DNA of 38,890 nt from the IMG/VR virus record IMGVR_UViG_3300008450_000130, positions 1 to 38,890 of that record; one strand, given 5' to 3'. Of this stretch, positions 22,584-31,365 are shown piece after piece. Origin of the DNA: a virus. A model generated the notes under the pieces. That model was not told the DNA's origin. It did no database searches and was given only the letters and a program-made list of their open reading frames with translations. Within the stretch, counting starts at the first letter, position 1, and each line of letters begins with the position of its first letter. The position numbers and the translations under genes were made by a program.

Positions 22584-24969
22584 TTTTACCCGCATCCCAG
22601 CACCACGCGTTACGCTTGTCGATCCACAGACAGGCATTGTGTCGAACGAATGGTTTAGGTTTTTTAACAACTTATACTCAATAATTTACGCGGCGCCAGG
22701 CAATGTTACGCCAGGTACTTACGGGTCTGCAACGGTTGTACCGCAAATTACGGTAGACGCGTTTGGAACTATTACCGCAATAACTGACGTAACCATAGCT
22801 ATTGATGCTAGTCAGATTGTCAGCGGCACCATAGCGTCAGCGCGTATATCAGGGTCATATACAGGCATTACAGGCGTCGGTACATTGACCGCAGGTACAT
22901 GGAACGCAACTGCAATCACTACGCCTTACGGTGGCACAGGCTTATCAAGCTACACGGCTGGCGATACGCTTTACTATGCGTCAGGGTCTGCGTTAACCAA
23001 ACTAGCCATAGGGGTTAGCACATATATTAATACGTCTAGTGGTACAGCACCGCAATGGACTGATCCTACGACAATAACAATAGGTAAGGCAACTAACCTT
23101 GTAGGCGGTGCGGCTAATCGCATAGCGTATCAAACAGCGGCAGACACGACAGACTTTATTGTAGCGCCTACTGTATCGAACACTTATTTAGAATGGTCAG
23201 GCACTGCGTTTCAATGGACAGCTAACCCACTAGGCACGGTCACAAGCGTTGCGGCCTTAACACTAGGCACGACAGGCACTGACTTAAGCTCAACCGTAGC
23301 AAACCCTACCACAACGCCTGTTATTACCTTGAACGTGCCTACAGCGTCTAGCGTTAATCGCGGCGCGTTAAGTGCTGCGGACTGGACGACATTTAACAGT
23401 AAAGCACCAGGCGTTACGTTTACGACTAACTATATTCCTTATGGCCAAGGCACTACATCATTAAACCAGTCTGCTGGGTTGCAGTTTGATGGCACGAACT
23501 TTACGACTACTGGATCTGCAACTGCTACAGGATTTATTCCGTCTAGCGCTACAATACCTACTAATGGTATGTATTTGCCTGCGGCTAATAGCGTGGGATT
23601 TGCTACTAACAGCACAAATGCTATTTATATTGATAGTTCTCAAAATGTAGGGATTGGTAAATCCCCTACATATCCACTCCAAGTAAGTAGGTCAAATACA
23701 ACTGGTGGGCTACAAGTAGCAAATATAACTTTAGAAGGGACACAATCTGCTGATAACTACGCAGACTTTTCATTTACATTAGGCAACAATGCTTCGCGTG
23801 CAGCCGTTATAAGAGCTATTACCAATGGTCAAGCAGCAGGTAATGGACATAATTTAGCATTTTTAACAAGTGCAAATGGAGTTGCAGCAACAGAACGTAT
23901 GCGTATTAATTCTGCTGGTAACGTGGGTATTGGTACTGTTAGCCCTGTAGGAACATTAGACGTCGCAAGTTTAACCCCTAACGTAACAATAAGAAACACA
24001 AAATCAGGTCTTTGGACAGATGGCGAAGTAGTAGGAACATTATCATGGTACACAGATGACCCTAGTGGAATTGGCGCACATGACGTAGCGTCAATTGAAG
24101 CCATTAATACAGGATCTCAAACTACGCCTAACTCTAATTTAGTGTTTTCAACTGCTGTTCAGAACGTACCTAAAGCAGAACGTATGCGTATACACCCCAC
24201 TGGCGGTGTATCAATAGGTAATACCACAGACCCAGGTGCTACTAACTTAAGCGTGACGGGCAGTGTAGGTATTGGTACTACTAGCCCAGCATCTGCGCTT
24301 TTTGTATCCGCAAATACAGCAACAGGTGGTGTACCTGAAATCAATTTAGAAAATAGTCAAAATTTTGAGGCGGCTAATTATCTTAATTACAAAACAGAAC
24401 TTATATTTAGAGGCGATAAACAAAATAGGTATAGTAGTGCTGGAGCAATACTAGGGCCTTTAGCTTCAATAGCAACAATTTATTCAAACCCAACGCTCAC
24501 CGCAGACGCTCAACAAGGCGCTGGCGCATTAACATTTAGCACTAGGGCTGCAACTGCAACAACATCATCGGACACTTTAACAGAACGTATGCGTATTGAC
24601 TCTGCTGGCAATACTTATGTAGAAGTAGGTACGTTTTGGCAATACGCCCCTGCGCCAACATCAAAAGCAGCGGTAGCAACATTAACGGCAGCCGAAGTAG
24701 CTACAGGCATACTTAATACAACTGGTACGACTTACACAGTTACGCTTCCTACAGGTACAGCTTTAGACTCACAATTTTCTAGTGCGCCAGCGGTAAATAT
24801 TAGCTTTGACTGGGTTGTAGTTAATACTGCATCAGGTACAATAACGATAGCTGTAGGCGCTTCAGGTATGACGTCGCTAGGAACTTTAACCGTTACAACC
24901 GGTGTATCTGCACGATTTAGATTTCGCAGAACAGCGGCCAATACTTACGTACTTTACAGAATAGGCTAA
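22576..24969 (+). CDS. tail fibre protein with repeated beta motifs
   Basis: 797 aa. The N-terminus (TRIPAPRVTLVDPQTGIVSN; EWFRFFNNLYS) is a common podovirus fibre attachment segment. The long middle is Thr/Ser/Gly-rich and includes ATAITTPYGGTGLSSYTAGD, a widespread fibre repeat. Residues about 365-680 carry repeated blocks: ERMRINSAGNVGIGTVSP, ERMRIHPTGGVSIGN and ERMRIDSAGNTYV, plus SVGIGTTSPASAL. These form stacked triple-beta structures in other fibres. The C-terminus (ARFRFRRTAANTYVLYRIG) would be the trimer tip. No chaperone domain was recognised. The repeated DNA offers material for recombinational host-range change. Confidence 0.85.
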   Translation: MLNFTRIPAPRVTLVDPQTGIVSNEWFRFFNNLYSIIYAAPGNVTPGTYGSATVVPQITVDAFGTITAITDVTIAIDASQIVSGTIASARISGSYTGITGVGTLTAGTWNATAITTPYGGTGLSSYTAGDTLYYASGSALTKLAIGVSTYINTSSGTAPQWTDPTTITIGKATNLVGGAANRIAYQTAADTTDFIVAPTVSNTYLEWSGTAFQWTANPLGTVTSVAALTLGTTGTDLSSTVANPTTTPVITLNVPTASSVNRGALSAADWTTFNSKAPGVTFTTNYIPYGQGTTSLNQSAGLQFDGTNFTTTGSATATGFIPSSATIPTNGMYLPAANSVGFATNSTNAIYIDSSQNVGIGKSPTYPLQVSRSNTTGGLQVANITLEGTQSADNYADFSFTLGNNASRAAVIRAITNGQAAGNGHNLAFLTSANGVAATERMRINSAGNVGIGTVSPVGTLDVASLTPNVTIRNTKSGLWTDGEVVGTLSWYTDDPSGIGAHDVASIEAINTGSQTTPNSNLVFSTAVQNVPKAERMRIHPTGGVSIGNTTDPGATNLSVTGSVGIGTTSPASALFVSANTATGGVPEINLENSQNFEAANYLNYKTELIFRGDKQNRYSSAGAILGPLASIATIYSNPTLTADAQQGAGALTFSTRAATATTSSDTLTERMRIDSAGNTYVEVGTFWQYAPAPTSKAAVATLTAAEVATGILNTTGTTYTVTLPTGTALDSQFSSAPAVNISFDWVVVNTASGTITIAVGASGMTSLGTLTVTTGVSARFRFRRTAANTYVLYRIG

Positions 24970-24982
24970 TAAAGGATACATC

Positions 24983-26440
24983 ATGGCAACTTTAATTCCA
25001 AAATATGACTTAGGCGCAACTGGTGCAGTCAATAGACCAATTAATTTAAAACTTCAAGAGACAGTCTCTGTAGAAGATTTTGGGGCGCTTGGTGATGGCA
25101 CATCTGATGATTTAGCAGCGTTTAACTTAGCGACAACGTATGCCGCAAGTTCAGGTGCTAAATTAATATTAAGCTCTAATATATATGTTGTAAGTGATGA
25201 GTGGGTTATCCCATCAAACGTAACTATTGAGGGCTACAATCCTATAGGTGCAAACCCTGGGTCAATAAAACAAGCTATAGTTAAATGGAAAACAGGCGTA
25301 TCAGGTACGGGTAAAGCTGTTATTCGATGCTCTACTTTAGCAGTAGGAACTACGCCTAGCACGGCTATATCATCTTCTGTTATTAGAGGCATTAAAGTAG
25401 ACGCCACAGGTTGCGATTACGGTATCTATTGCGCTTACTTTACTAACGAGTCAGGGCTTGAAAATATTGACGTAGTAGGGGCAACATTAGCTAACATATC
25501 AATACATAAGTCTTGGTTTGCTCGATACAGAGATTTAACTGCATACTCAGGCGTAAATGCGGGGATTGTTTTTTCTTACGCTTTATCAGGCGAGGCAGGC
25601 GATTTAGCTGTTAATGCTTGTGACATTCAGAACATAAGAGCGCACTCTAATGGTACAGGTAATACCTATAATAAAACATCTAATCCTTCAGGTGGCGCAG
25701 GTATAGTTATAGGGTCATCATTTAGATCATCAAACATAGGCGTTGTTCAATCCGAAAATAATAGCGGCCCTGGCGTATACGCAATTCCAAGTTATGTAAC
25801 TAATATTGGGTCTATGTACTTAGAAAGTAATTGTACTTCAGACACGGGCGATAACAGGTCGCTGTATATAGATTCATCAGGAAATGCTACGCCTTGGAAT
25901 ATCAACGCGCTATATTTAGCTTCTGATCAGCGTATATATTCTGAAATTACAATTACAATCCAAGCATTAAATAGACCTGATAACATTAATAGCTTTGTAT
26001 CAGGAACAGCTACGTTAAATGTTTTAACGTCTAATTTAAGCTCATTTGCAGCTACTGATTGGACTTATGTAGCCAGCGCACCTGTTATGGTGGCTCAATT
26101 TAATAATGTTAACATTAGATACATCGCATCTTTTGCAAACGCTTATTTTTACCTACAAGAAGACGTGCCTTATCCATACTATGTTGTAGTGCCTAGGGCT
26201 ACTGCTACATTAGCCAGCAATTTTATTTTGACTATTGCCCCCGCAACGACACTTGTTACTAATGACACTAGAACAATAGGCACTGCTTTTGTTCAAGGTA
26301 CGCCAATAGGAAGCAGAGGCGTAAGCCAATCTTCAGGCGCGTATAAATTAAACGTAGGCGGCACTCCACCAAGTACAGACACTTATGTTGATATATTTGT
26401 CTACTATACAAAAGTAGGTTTTGGTAAGGTGCATCCATAA
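24983..26440 (+). CDS. tailspike-like protein with pectate-lyase beta-helix
   Basis: 485 aa. The N-terminal linker NLKLQETVSVEDFGALGDGT is the standard entry to phage right-handed beta-helix (pectate lyase 3) spikes. The body (VSDEWVIPSNVTIEGYNP; GLENIDVVGATLANISIHKS) fits a beta-helix. It has no recognisable P22-type head-binding domain. It may attach through the preceding fibre or the gp10-like hub, and presumably binds or cleaves a surface polysaccharide. Catalytic residues cannot be assigned by eye. One-base overlap with the next gene. Confidence 0.8.
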   Translation: MATLIPKYDLGATGAVNRPINLKLQETVSVEDFGALGDGTSDDLAAFNLATTYAASSGAKLILSSNIYVVSDEWVIPSNVTIEGYNPIGANPGSIKQAIVKWKTGVSGTGKAVIRCSTLAVGTTPSTAISSSVIRGIKVDATGCDYGIYCAYFTNESGLENIDVVGATLANISIHKSWFARYRDLTAYSGVNAGIVFSYALSGEAGDLAVNACDIQNIRAHSNGTGNTYNKTSNPSGGAGIVIGSSFRSSNIGVVQSENNSGPGVYAIPSYVTNIGSMYLESNCTSDTGDNRSLYIDSSGNATPWNINALYLASDQRIYSEITITIQALNRPDNINSFVSGTATLNVLTSNLSSFAATDWTYVASAPVMVAQFNNVNIRYIASFANAYFYLQEDVPYPYYVVVPRATATLASNFILTIAPATTLVTNDTRTIGTAFVQGTPIGSRGVSQSSGAYKLNVGGTPPSTDTYVDIFVYYTKVGFGKVHP

Positions 26441-26709
26441 TGGAAAAACTATTCTCACTGTTTGCCAAGCTGTCTAGCCCACGTATCCCAGTACGTGCCG
26501 ACTTACAGGCTCACTTTAACGTAGGCGCTTTATTGGCGTTCATAGCATACTTTGTTATAGGCTACTGGGCGTTATTACTTGTAGCTATAGTAGCTGGCGC
26601 AAAAGAGTGGTATGATTACAAGCATCCTAATCATACCGCAGATTTTTATGATTGGTTAGCCACGACACTAGGGGCTATTGTTACATTAGGAGTTATATAT
26701 GTCTGTTAA
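26440..26709 (+). CDS. small membrane protein, two predicted helices
   Basis: 89 aa with hydrophobic segments FNVGALLAFIAYFVIGYW-ALLLVAIVAGA (about 28-53) and WLATTLGAIVTLGVIYV (about 72-88). The intervening KEWYDYKHPNHTADFYD gives the (K)E-x-YD ... D-x-x-D/AT-x-x-G signature shared with small VanZ/YfiM-like membrane proteins often found in phages. Position between two spike genes is unusual for a membrane protein. A holin/antiholin or superinfection function is possible but unproven. Confidence 0.65.
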   Translation: MEKLFSLFAKLSSPRIPVRADLQAHFNVGALLAFIAYFVIGYWALLLVAIVAGAKEWYDYKHPNHTADFYDWLATTLGAIVTLGVIYVC

Positions 26710-28903
26710 CTTATCCCCTTTAGGCGGCGCTGGCGCACAGTTCTTCACCAACGATGGCGTCCCCTTAACTGGCGGTCTACTGTACACTTACCAAGCAGGC
26801 TCAACTACGCCTGCTACCACGTATACATCAAGCTCAGGCATTACTGCCCTAGCTAACCCAATTATCTTAGACGCCGCAGGTCGAGTGCCTACAGGTGAGA
26901 TTTGGCTAACAGACGGCATTGCTTACAAGTTTGTACTGAAAGACTCCTCAGACGTGCTAATCGCCACCTGGGACGGCTTGTCAGGTATCAACTCTAACTT
27001 TATTGCTTACTCAGCACAAGAAGAAACCGTTACGGCTACCGCTGGTCAGACTGTGTTTGATATATCGTTAACCTATATTGTAGCCACTAATAATTTAGCC
27101 GTGTATGTTAACGGCAGTAATCAAATTGTTAACGTCAACTATCTTGAAACCGATGAGAACACCGTTACATTCTTAACTGGTCTTAATGTAGGCGATGTAG
27201 TTAAGTTCTCTACTGCGTCCCCCGTATCTACTAATGCTGTTAGCGCGGTCAATGTGGCATTTACTGGCGCAAACGGTAGTGTAGGTAATGTTCAAGATAT
27301 TGCTGATCCTGATGGATCGGATTGGATAGGATATAACCAAGGCGGCACAGGCGCAACTAATAGAACTGTTCAAGATAAGCTACAAGAATTAGTATCAGTT
27401 AAAGATTTCGGTGCCGTAGGCGATGGCGTAGCGGATGACACTACAAAGGTAGAAGCCTGGTTAGCAGCTGGTGGGGGGTATATTCCTCAAGGGTGCTTTT
27501 TAGGCCTTAGTAGAACAGTTGTTGTTGGCAACGATAAAGTCATTCAAGGCGCAGGGTCAAAACTTTGCGGTTTTACTGAATTGGCTACTTTTGATAACAC
27601 CGATAATGCGCCTATGTTAGCGTTAAACACTAACTATGCTAACACTAGTAATAATGCGTACAACGTAGACAACGTATTTTTAAAAGGATTTAGCGTAATA
27701 GGTACCACAATAGCCGTAGATGCAAATGGTATTCCAACGGCCAATGCAGGTACTACAGGCGTGGATGTTACGTGGACAAAAGACAATATTATATTAGACG
27801 ACGTTGGGTTTGAACGACTCTATGTTGGCGTGAATAAACGCGACAGCGTGAGGGCAGATGTTGTTCATTGGGGCATAGATATTACAAACGGCTACGTATA
27901 TAACTGCCGTAACGGATATATTCTGTATCCTTCTACAGGTAATATTGATTCACCGGATATACAAGGCACACCGTATTCAGTAGCTATTACATCAACTAAT
28001 GCTACTAGCAGTAACATGACCTTAAACTTACGCAGAGTTGAAGTAAATTCAACGTACACAACACCAGCAGACGGGTATTTGTTATGGCTTAATTCTGTTA
28101 AAGCACAAGTGTCAGGGTATTTTGAAGGTAACTCTCGACACATTAAAATTACAGGTGGCGGTAACTCTCAGGTTGTTATTCTTGCTGCACAATTTTCAGC
28201 TGTTAATAGTGGTGGCGTAGCATCATCTAGTAATGGCGTACCCATTTTAATGGACACTACGGCTACAGCATCACTTACACTAGTAGCTATTTACGGTATG
28301 TATTCTAGCAATATGTCTGCATTTATTGAAACTTCCGCAGCTTGTGAAGCCGCAGGCGGAAAACTTATTTGGTTAGGTCAAGGCGGAAACAATTACGCTA
28401 TATTTAAAACTTCTGCAGGTACGCTTCAAGAGTACCCGCCTTTATCAATATCTTATGTAAACTTTGATAACCTTCGGGGGTTTGTAAATACGCCTAATGT
28501 AAAAGCGTATGCACTTCCTATGCGATGGAGTGGCTATTCAGATTCATTTTTTAAACAAGAGTACATTCGTAGAATTAATAACACAACTGTAGCAACGCAC
28601 AATGTCGTAACTTTTAGCAGTAAATGTCATGGTGTAGTTAAAGTGTCGCTACAAGATCCTACGGTAAAAGCTAGTTCTACCTACTATTTGCATCAAGTAT
28701 GGGAGTTTTTCTGTCAAGATGACGGCACTGTTGTAGCGACGCAAATTGTTAGTACGCCTAATGGCGGCGGCGTTGGGCCATACTTCCAATGGAGCGGAAA
28801 AATACTACAACAAGTTATACAAAACTCTACGCTAACTACTTGTGCATTAGAACTACAAGTTGTTAGTGAGTCCGAGCCTAACTCAATATTGACTTGGGCG
28901 TAA
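26699..28903 (+). CDS. tailspike with head-binding domain and beta-helix
   Basis: 734 aa. Residues 1-105 form a P22-like head-binding domain: GGLLYTYQAGSTTPATTYT, NPIILDAAGRVPTGEIWL and YKFVLKDSSDVLIATWDGL. A second small domain (VFDISLTYIVATNNLAVYVN) follows, then the spike entry motif QELVSVKDFGAVGDGVADD near 230 and a beta-helix body. It is expected to bind the tail hub as a trimer and degrade or bind host polysaccharide. The linker is closely similar to that in the 485 aa spike upstream, suggesting duplication or a shared donor. The start overlaps the membrane-protein gene by 11 bases. Confidence 0.88.
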   Translation: MSVNLSPLGGAGAQFFTNDGVPLTGGLLYTYQAGSTTPATTYTSSSGITALANPIILDAAGRVPTGEIWLTDGIAYKFVLKDSSDVLIATWDGLSGINSNFIAYSAQEETVTATAGQTVFDISLTYIVATNNLAVYVNGSNQIVNVNYLETDENTVTFLTGLNVGDVVKFSTASPVSTNAVSAVNVAFTGANGSVGNVQDIADPDGSDWIGYNQGGTGATNRTVQDKLQELVSVKDFGAVGDGVADDTTKVEAWLAAGGGYIPQGCFLGLSRTVVVGNDKVIQGAGSKLCGFTELATFDNTDNAPMLALNTNYANTSNNAYNVDNVFLKGFSVIGTTIAVDANGIPTANAGTTGVDVTWTKDNIILDDVGFERLYVGVNKRDSVRADVVHWGIDITNGYVYNCRNGYILYPSTGNIDSPDIQGTPYSVAITSTNATSSNMTLNLRRVEVNSTYTTPADGYLLWLNSVKAQVSGYFEGNSRHIKITGGGNSQVVILAAQFSAVNSGGVASSSNGVPILMDTTATASLTLVAIYGMYSSNMSAFIETSAACEAAGGKLIWLGQGGNNYAIFKTSAGTLQEYPPLSISYVNFDNLRGFVNTPNVKAYALPMRWSGYSDSFFKQEYIRRINNTTVATHNVVTFSSKCHGVVKVSLQDPTVKASSTYYLHQVWEFFCQDDGTVVATQIVSTPNGGGVGPYFQWSGKILQQVIQNSTLTTCALELQVVSESEPNSILTWA

Positions 28904-28904
28904 T

Positions 28905-29375
28905 ATGCCTACCATGTCTCAAGAATGGCAAGAACAAAACCAAGCGAATAAACAACGCTGGTTCTTAGGTCATGCAGAAGCGATAGACTTTATAAACAGT
29001 TTCTTTTCTGCGGTTGAGCTGTGGGATGACTTGATTGATAAAGACGTCGAGGTATCGGATGACTTTATTAATACGGTGTTTACTAACTTAATGTTCGTAT
29101 TGCCGCAGAACAGATGGTTTACTGATAACAGTAAGTATTATGCACCGTTGATTATGGCCTCTATAAATGGCTTTCACGATGCCAATGAGATGTGTAAGAG
29201 TGATAAAATACACATTCGTAACTTAGCTTTTCATATCCGTAATTTTGGGATAGAGTTGCATATCGCAACTGCTTTTCTATTAGGCGGGTATAAACACATG
29301 CGTGAGGTTTCACGCGAAATACGCGAGTTTTACGCGTTTGAAACTTTTGAGGAATGGGAGATTAATCATGGCTGA
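28905..29375 (+). CDS. hypothetical helical protein, 156 aa
   Basis: Rich in Phe, Trp and His and helical (AIDFINSFFSAVELWDDLID; DEMCK-like region NANEMCKSDKIHIRN is not reproduced exactly here and has no known motif). Located between the spike and the ejection proteins, where some podoviruses place a tail-needle or internal protein. Overlaps the next start by 8 bases. No function assigned. Confidence 0.6.
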   Translation: MPTMSQEWQEQNQANKQRWFLGHAEAIDFINSFFSAVELWDDLIDKDVEVSDDFINTVFTNLMFVLPQNRWFTDNSKYYAPLIMASINGFHDANEMCKSDKIHIRNLAFHIRNFGIELHIATAFLLGGYKHMREVSREIREFYAFETFEEWEINHG

Positions 29376-30123
29376 TCCAATCACCGCCGTTGTTGGCGGG
29401 GGAAGTATAGTAAGCGGGGTAATGGGCGCTAATGCCGCTAAGAAAGCGGCTAAGACCCAAGCCGCGTCAGCCGATTATGCGGCAGAACTACAGAAGGAAA
29501 TGTTCGACAAGAACATTGAATTGCAAGCGCCATTCCGTGAGGCGGGGCTAACTAGTCAAAACCGATTGTTAGACCTATTGGGGTTAAGCAAAAACACTGG
29601 CGCTGCAGGATACGGGTCTTTAATGAGAGACTTTGGTATGTCAGACTTTCAAGCTGACCCAGGCTATGCGTTTAGAATGTCTGAAGGTCTTAAAGGATTA
29701 GATCGTACGGCGGCAAGTAGAGGCGGACTGTTATCAGGCGCAGCGTTAAAAGGCGCTGAACGCTTTGGTCAAGACTTAGCTTCGCAAGAGTATCAAAACG
29801 CGTTTAATCGATATCAAACTAACCGCGCTAACAAGCTCAACCCACTACAAAGTTTAATGGGGTCAGGTCAGACTGCCGCTAACACTGTAGGTAATGCGGC
29901 GCAAAACTACGCCACTAACGCAGGTAACGCGTACATGAACGCCGGTAACGCCCGCGCATCAGGTTACGTTGGGTCAGCTAACGCATGGTCTAACGCATTA
30001 GGCGGTGCAGCTAACGCGTACAACCAAAATCAAATGATGAACAGATTTTTTCCTCAAGGTGGCGCGACTGCTGGGTATACACCGTTGCCTGACTCACAAT
30101 CTTTTGACTATTATAATGGATAA
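29368..30123 (+). CDS. DNA ejection protein, P22 gp7-like
   Basis: 251 aa from the ATG at 29368 (GGGAG 7 bases upstream), preferred to an upstream in-frame ATG at 29302 that would lie deep in the preceding gene. Features of podovirus transfer proteins: N-terminal Gly/Ala hydrophobic segment (ITAVVGGGSIVSGVMGANAA), AAELQKEMFDKNIELQAPFR, and DPGYAFRMSEGLKGLDRTAA. A long Ala/Asn/Gly-rich tail (AYMNAGNARASGYVGSANAW) follows. It would leave the virion with DNA and help form a channel through the envelope. Confidence 0.83.
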   Translation: MADPITAVVGGGSIVSGVMGANAAKKAAKTQAASADYAAELQKEMFDKNIELQAPFREAGLTSQNRLLDLLGLSKNTGAAGYGSLMRDFGMSDFQADPGYAFRMSEGLKGLDRTAASRGGLLSGAALKGAERFGQDLASQEYQNAFNRYQTNRANKLNPLQSLMGSGQTAANTVGNAAQNYATNAGNAYMNAGNARASGYVGSANAWSNALGGAANAYNQNQMMNRFFPQGGATAGYTPLPDSQSFDYYNG

Positions 30124-30129
30124 CTAATC

Positions 30130-31365
30130 ATGGCTATTGATGCAAGTATCGCTTTAGGCGTTAAGCCCATACAGTTAGAATCGCCAATTAATCAGATGGC
30201 GAAGATGTATGAGATGCAAAATGCTGTTCAAACTAACAAACTCAATCAATTAAACTTGGGTGAAGCAGAACGTAAGATTGAAGATCGTAATCGCCTACGT
30301 TCGACCCTTGGCGGTTTTGCATCGGATATGTCAATTGATCAACAAGTTAATGAATTAGCTCGCGCAGGTTTTCTTGAAGAAGCTAAAGCATTAGCGGAGT
30401 CTGCGGCTAAAGTTAGTAAAGATAAACGTGAAGCAGAAAAAGCTACGTCAGACCTTAGAGCTAACAGCATTAAGTTCCACCGCGATTTATTGCCAGGCGT
30501 TAAAGATCAAGCAACATACGAACAATGGGGCATGAACGCAATCAAAGATATACCTGAACTAGGAAAAATATTGCCTGCGCAGTTTACGCCTGAGCTTCTT
30601 CCCCAATTAGCCATGTCTGCGGATAAATTTATTGAGTCTCAAAAACCTAGAGAGTTAGGCCCTGGCACTGTATTATTAGGCGCCGATAATAAACCTCTTT
30701 ACACTGCGCCATTTAAACCTGAGCCTAGCACAGACATACCTAAACTTAAGCCAGGCGAAGTATGGGACGCTACAAAACAAACTGTTAAACAAATACCAGG
30801 CAGTGCTGAATACAACAAACAAAGTAAAATACATGGTACTGACTATAACGCTGCTAAAACTGTTGTATCTAAAATGGATAACGCTATATCTAAAGTTGAT
30901 GAAATTTTAAAACCTGAAAATAAAAGCGGGTTTGAAAACAACTTTGGCGGGTATAACGCTGCGGTGTCAAGAATGTTTACCGGCGATACGGCTAAAGTTA
31001 GAAAAAACATTGATTCACTTAAAGCCGACATGAAGTCCGCTGGCTTAGAGTTAGTTCGTTCCGGCGGTAGTATAGGTGCATTGACTGAACGTGAATGGCC
31101 AATGCTTGAAGCACAAATTGATGCTATTGATTACATGCTAGATGAAAAAGACGCTGTAGCTGCTTTTAATCGTGTTAAGTCAACCTTTGAGCGCATTAAA
31201 GATCAAGCAAAAGATACATACCAAACTACATGGGGTGAGACACAATACTATAAACCCGATGTACTTAAAGGTGCGCCGCCACCGCCACCAAGTAAACGTA
31301 ATGCTGCTGATGAGGCAGCGTATCAAGCCTATCTAAAAGCACACCCTAAGGCTAGCACACGATGA
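30130..31365 (+). CDS. internal virion / DNA ejection protein, 411 aa
   Basis: Helical, with N-terminal LESPINQMAKMYEMQNAVQT and a coiled-coil-like segment (AKALAESAAKVSKDKREAEK). The segment SGGSIGALTEREWPMLEAQI is a pattern shared by many podovirus ejection proteins. The C-terminus has a PPPPPS linker and AYQAYLKAHPKAS. Second of three ejection genes, analogous in position to P22 gp20. Overlaps the next gene as ATGA. Confidence 0.78.
   Translation: MAIDASIALGVKPIQLESPINQMAKMYEMQNAVQTNKLNQLNLGEAERKIEDRNRLRSTLGGFASDMSIDQQVNELARAGFLEEAKALAESAAKVSKDKREAEKATSDLRANSIKFHRDLLPGVKDQATYEQWGMNAIKDIPELGKILPAQFTPELLPQLAMSADKFIESQKPRELGPGTVLLGADNKPLYTAPFKPEPSTDIPKLKPGEVWDATKQTVKQIPGSAEYNKQSKIHGTDYNAAKTVVSKMDNAISKVDEILKPENKSGFENNFGGYNAAVSRMFTGDTAKVRKNIDSLKADMKSAGLELVRSGGSIGALTEREWPMLEAQIDAIDYMLDEKDAVAAFNRVKSTFERIKDQAKDTYQTTWGETQYYKPDVLKGAPPPPPSKRNAADEAAYQAYLKAHPKASTR

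Noticed and set aside
24983-28903. diversity-generating retroelement acting on the spikes
   Set aside because: No reverse transcriptase and no template/variable repeat pair were found.
29302-29367. upstream start for the gp7-like ejection protein
   Set aside because: It would overlap the 156 aa gene by 74 bases without a ribosome binding site; the ATG at 29368 has GGGAG.
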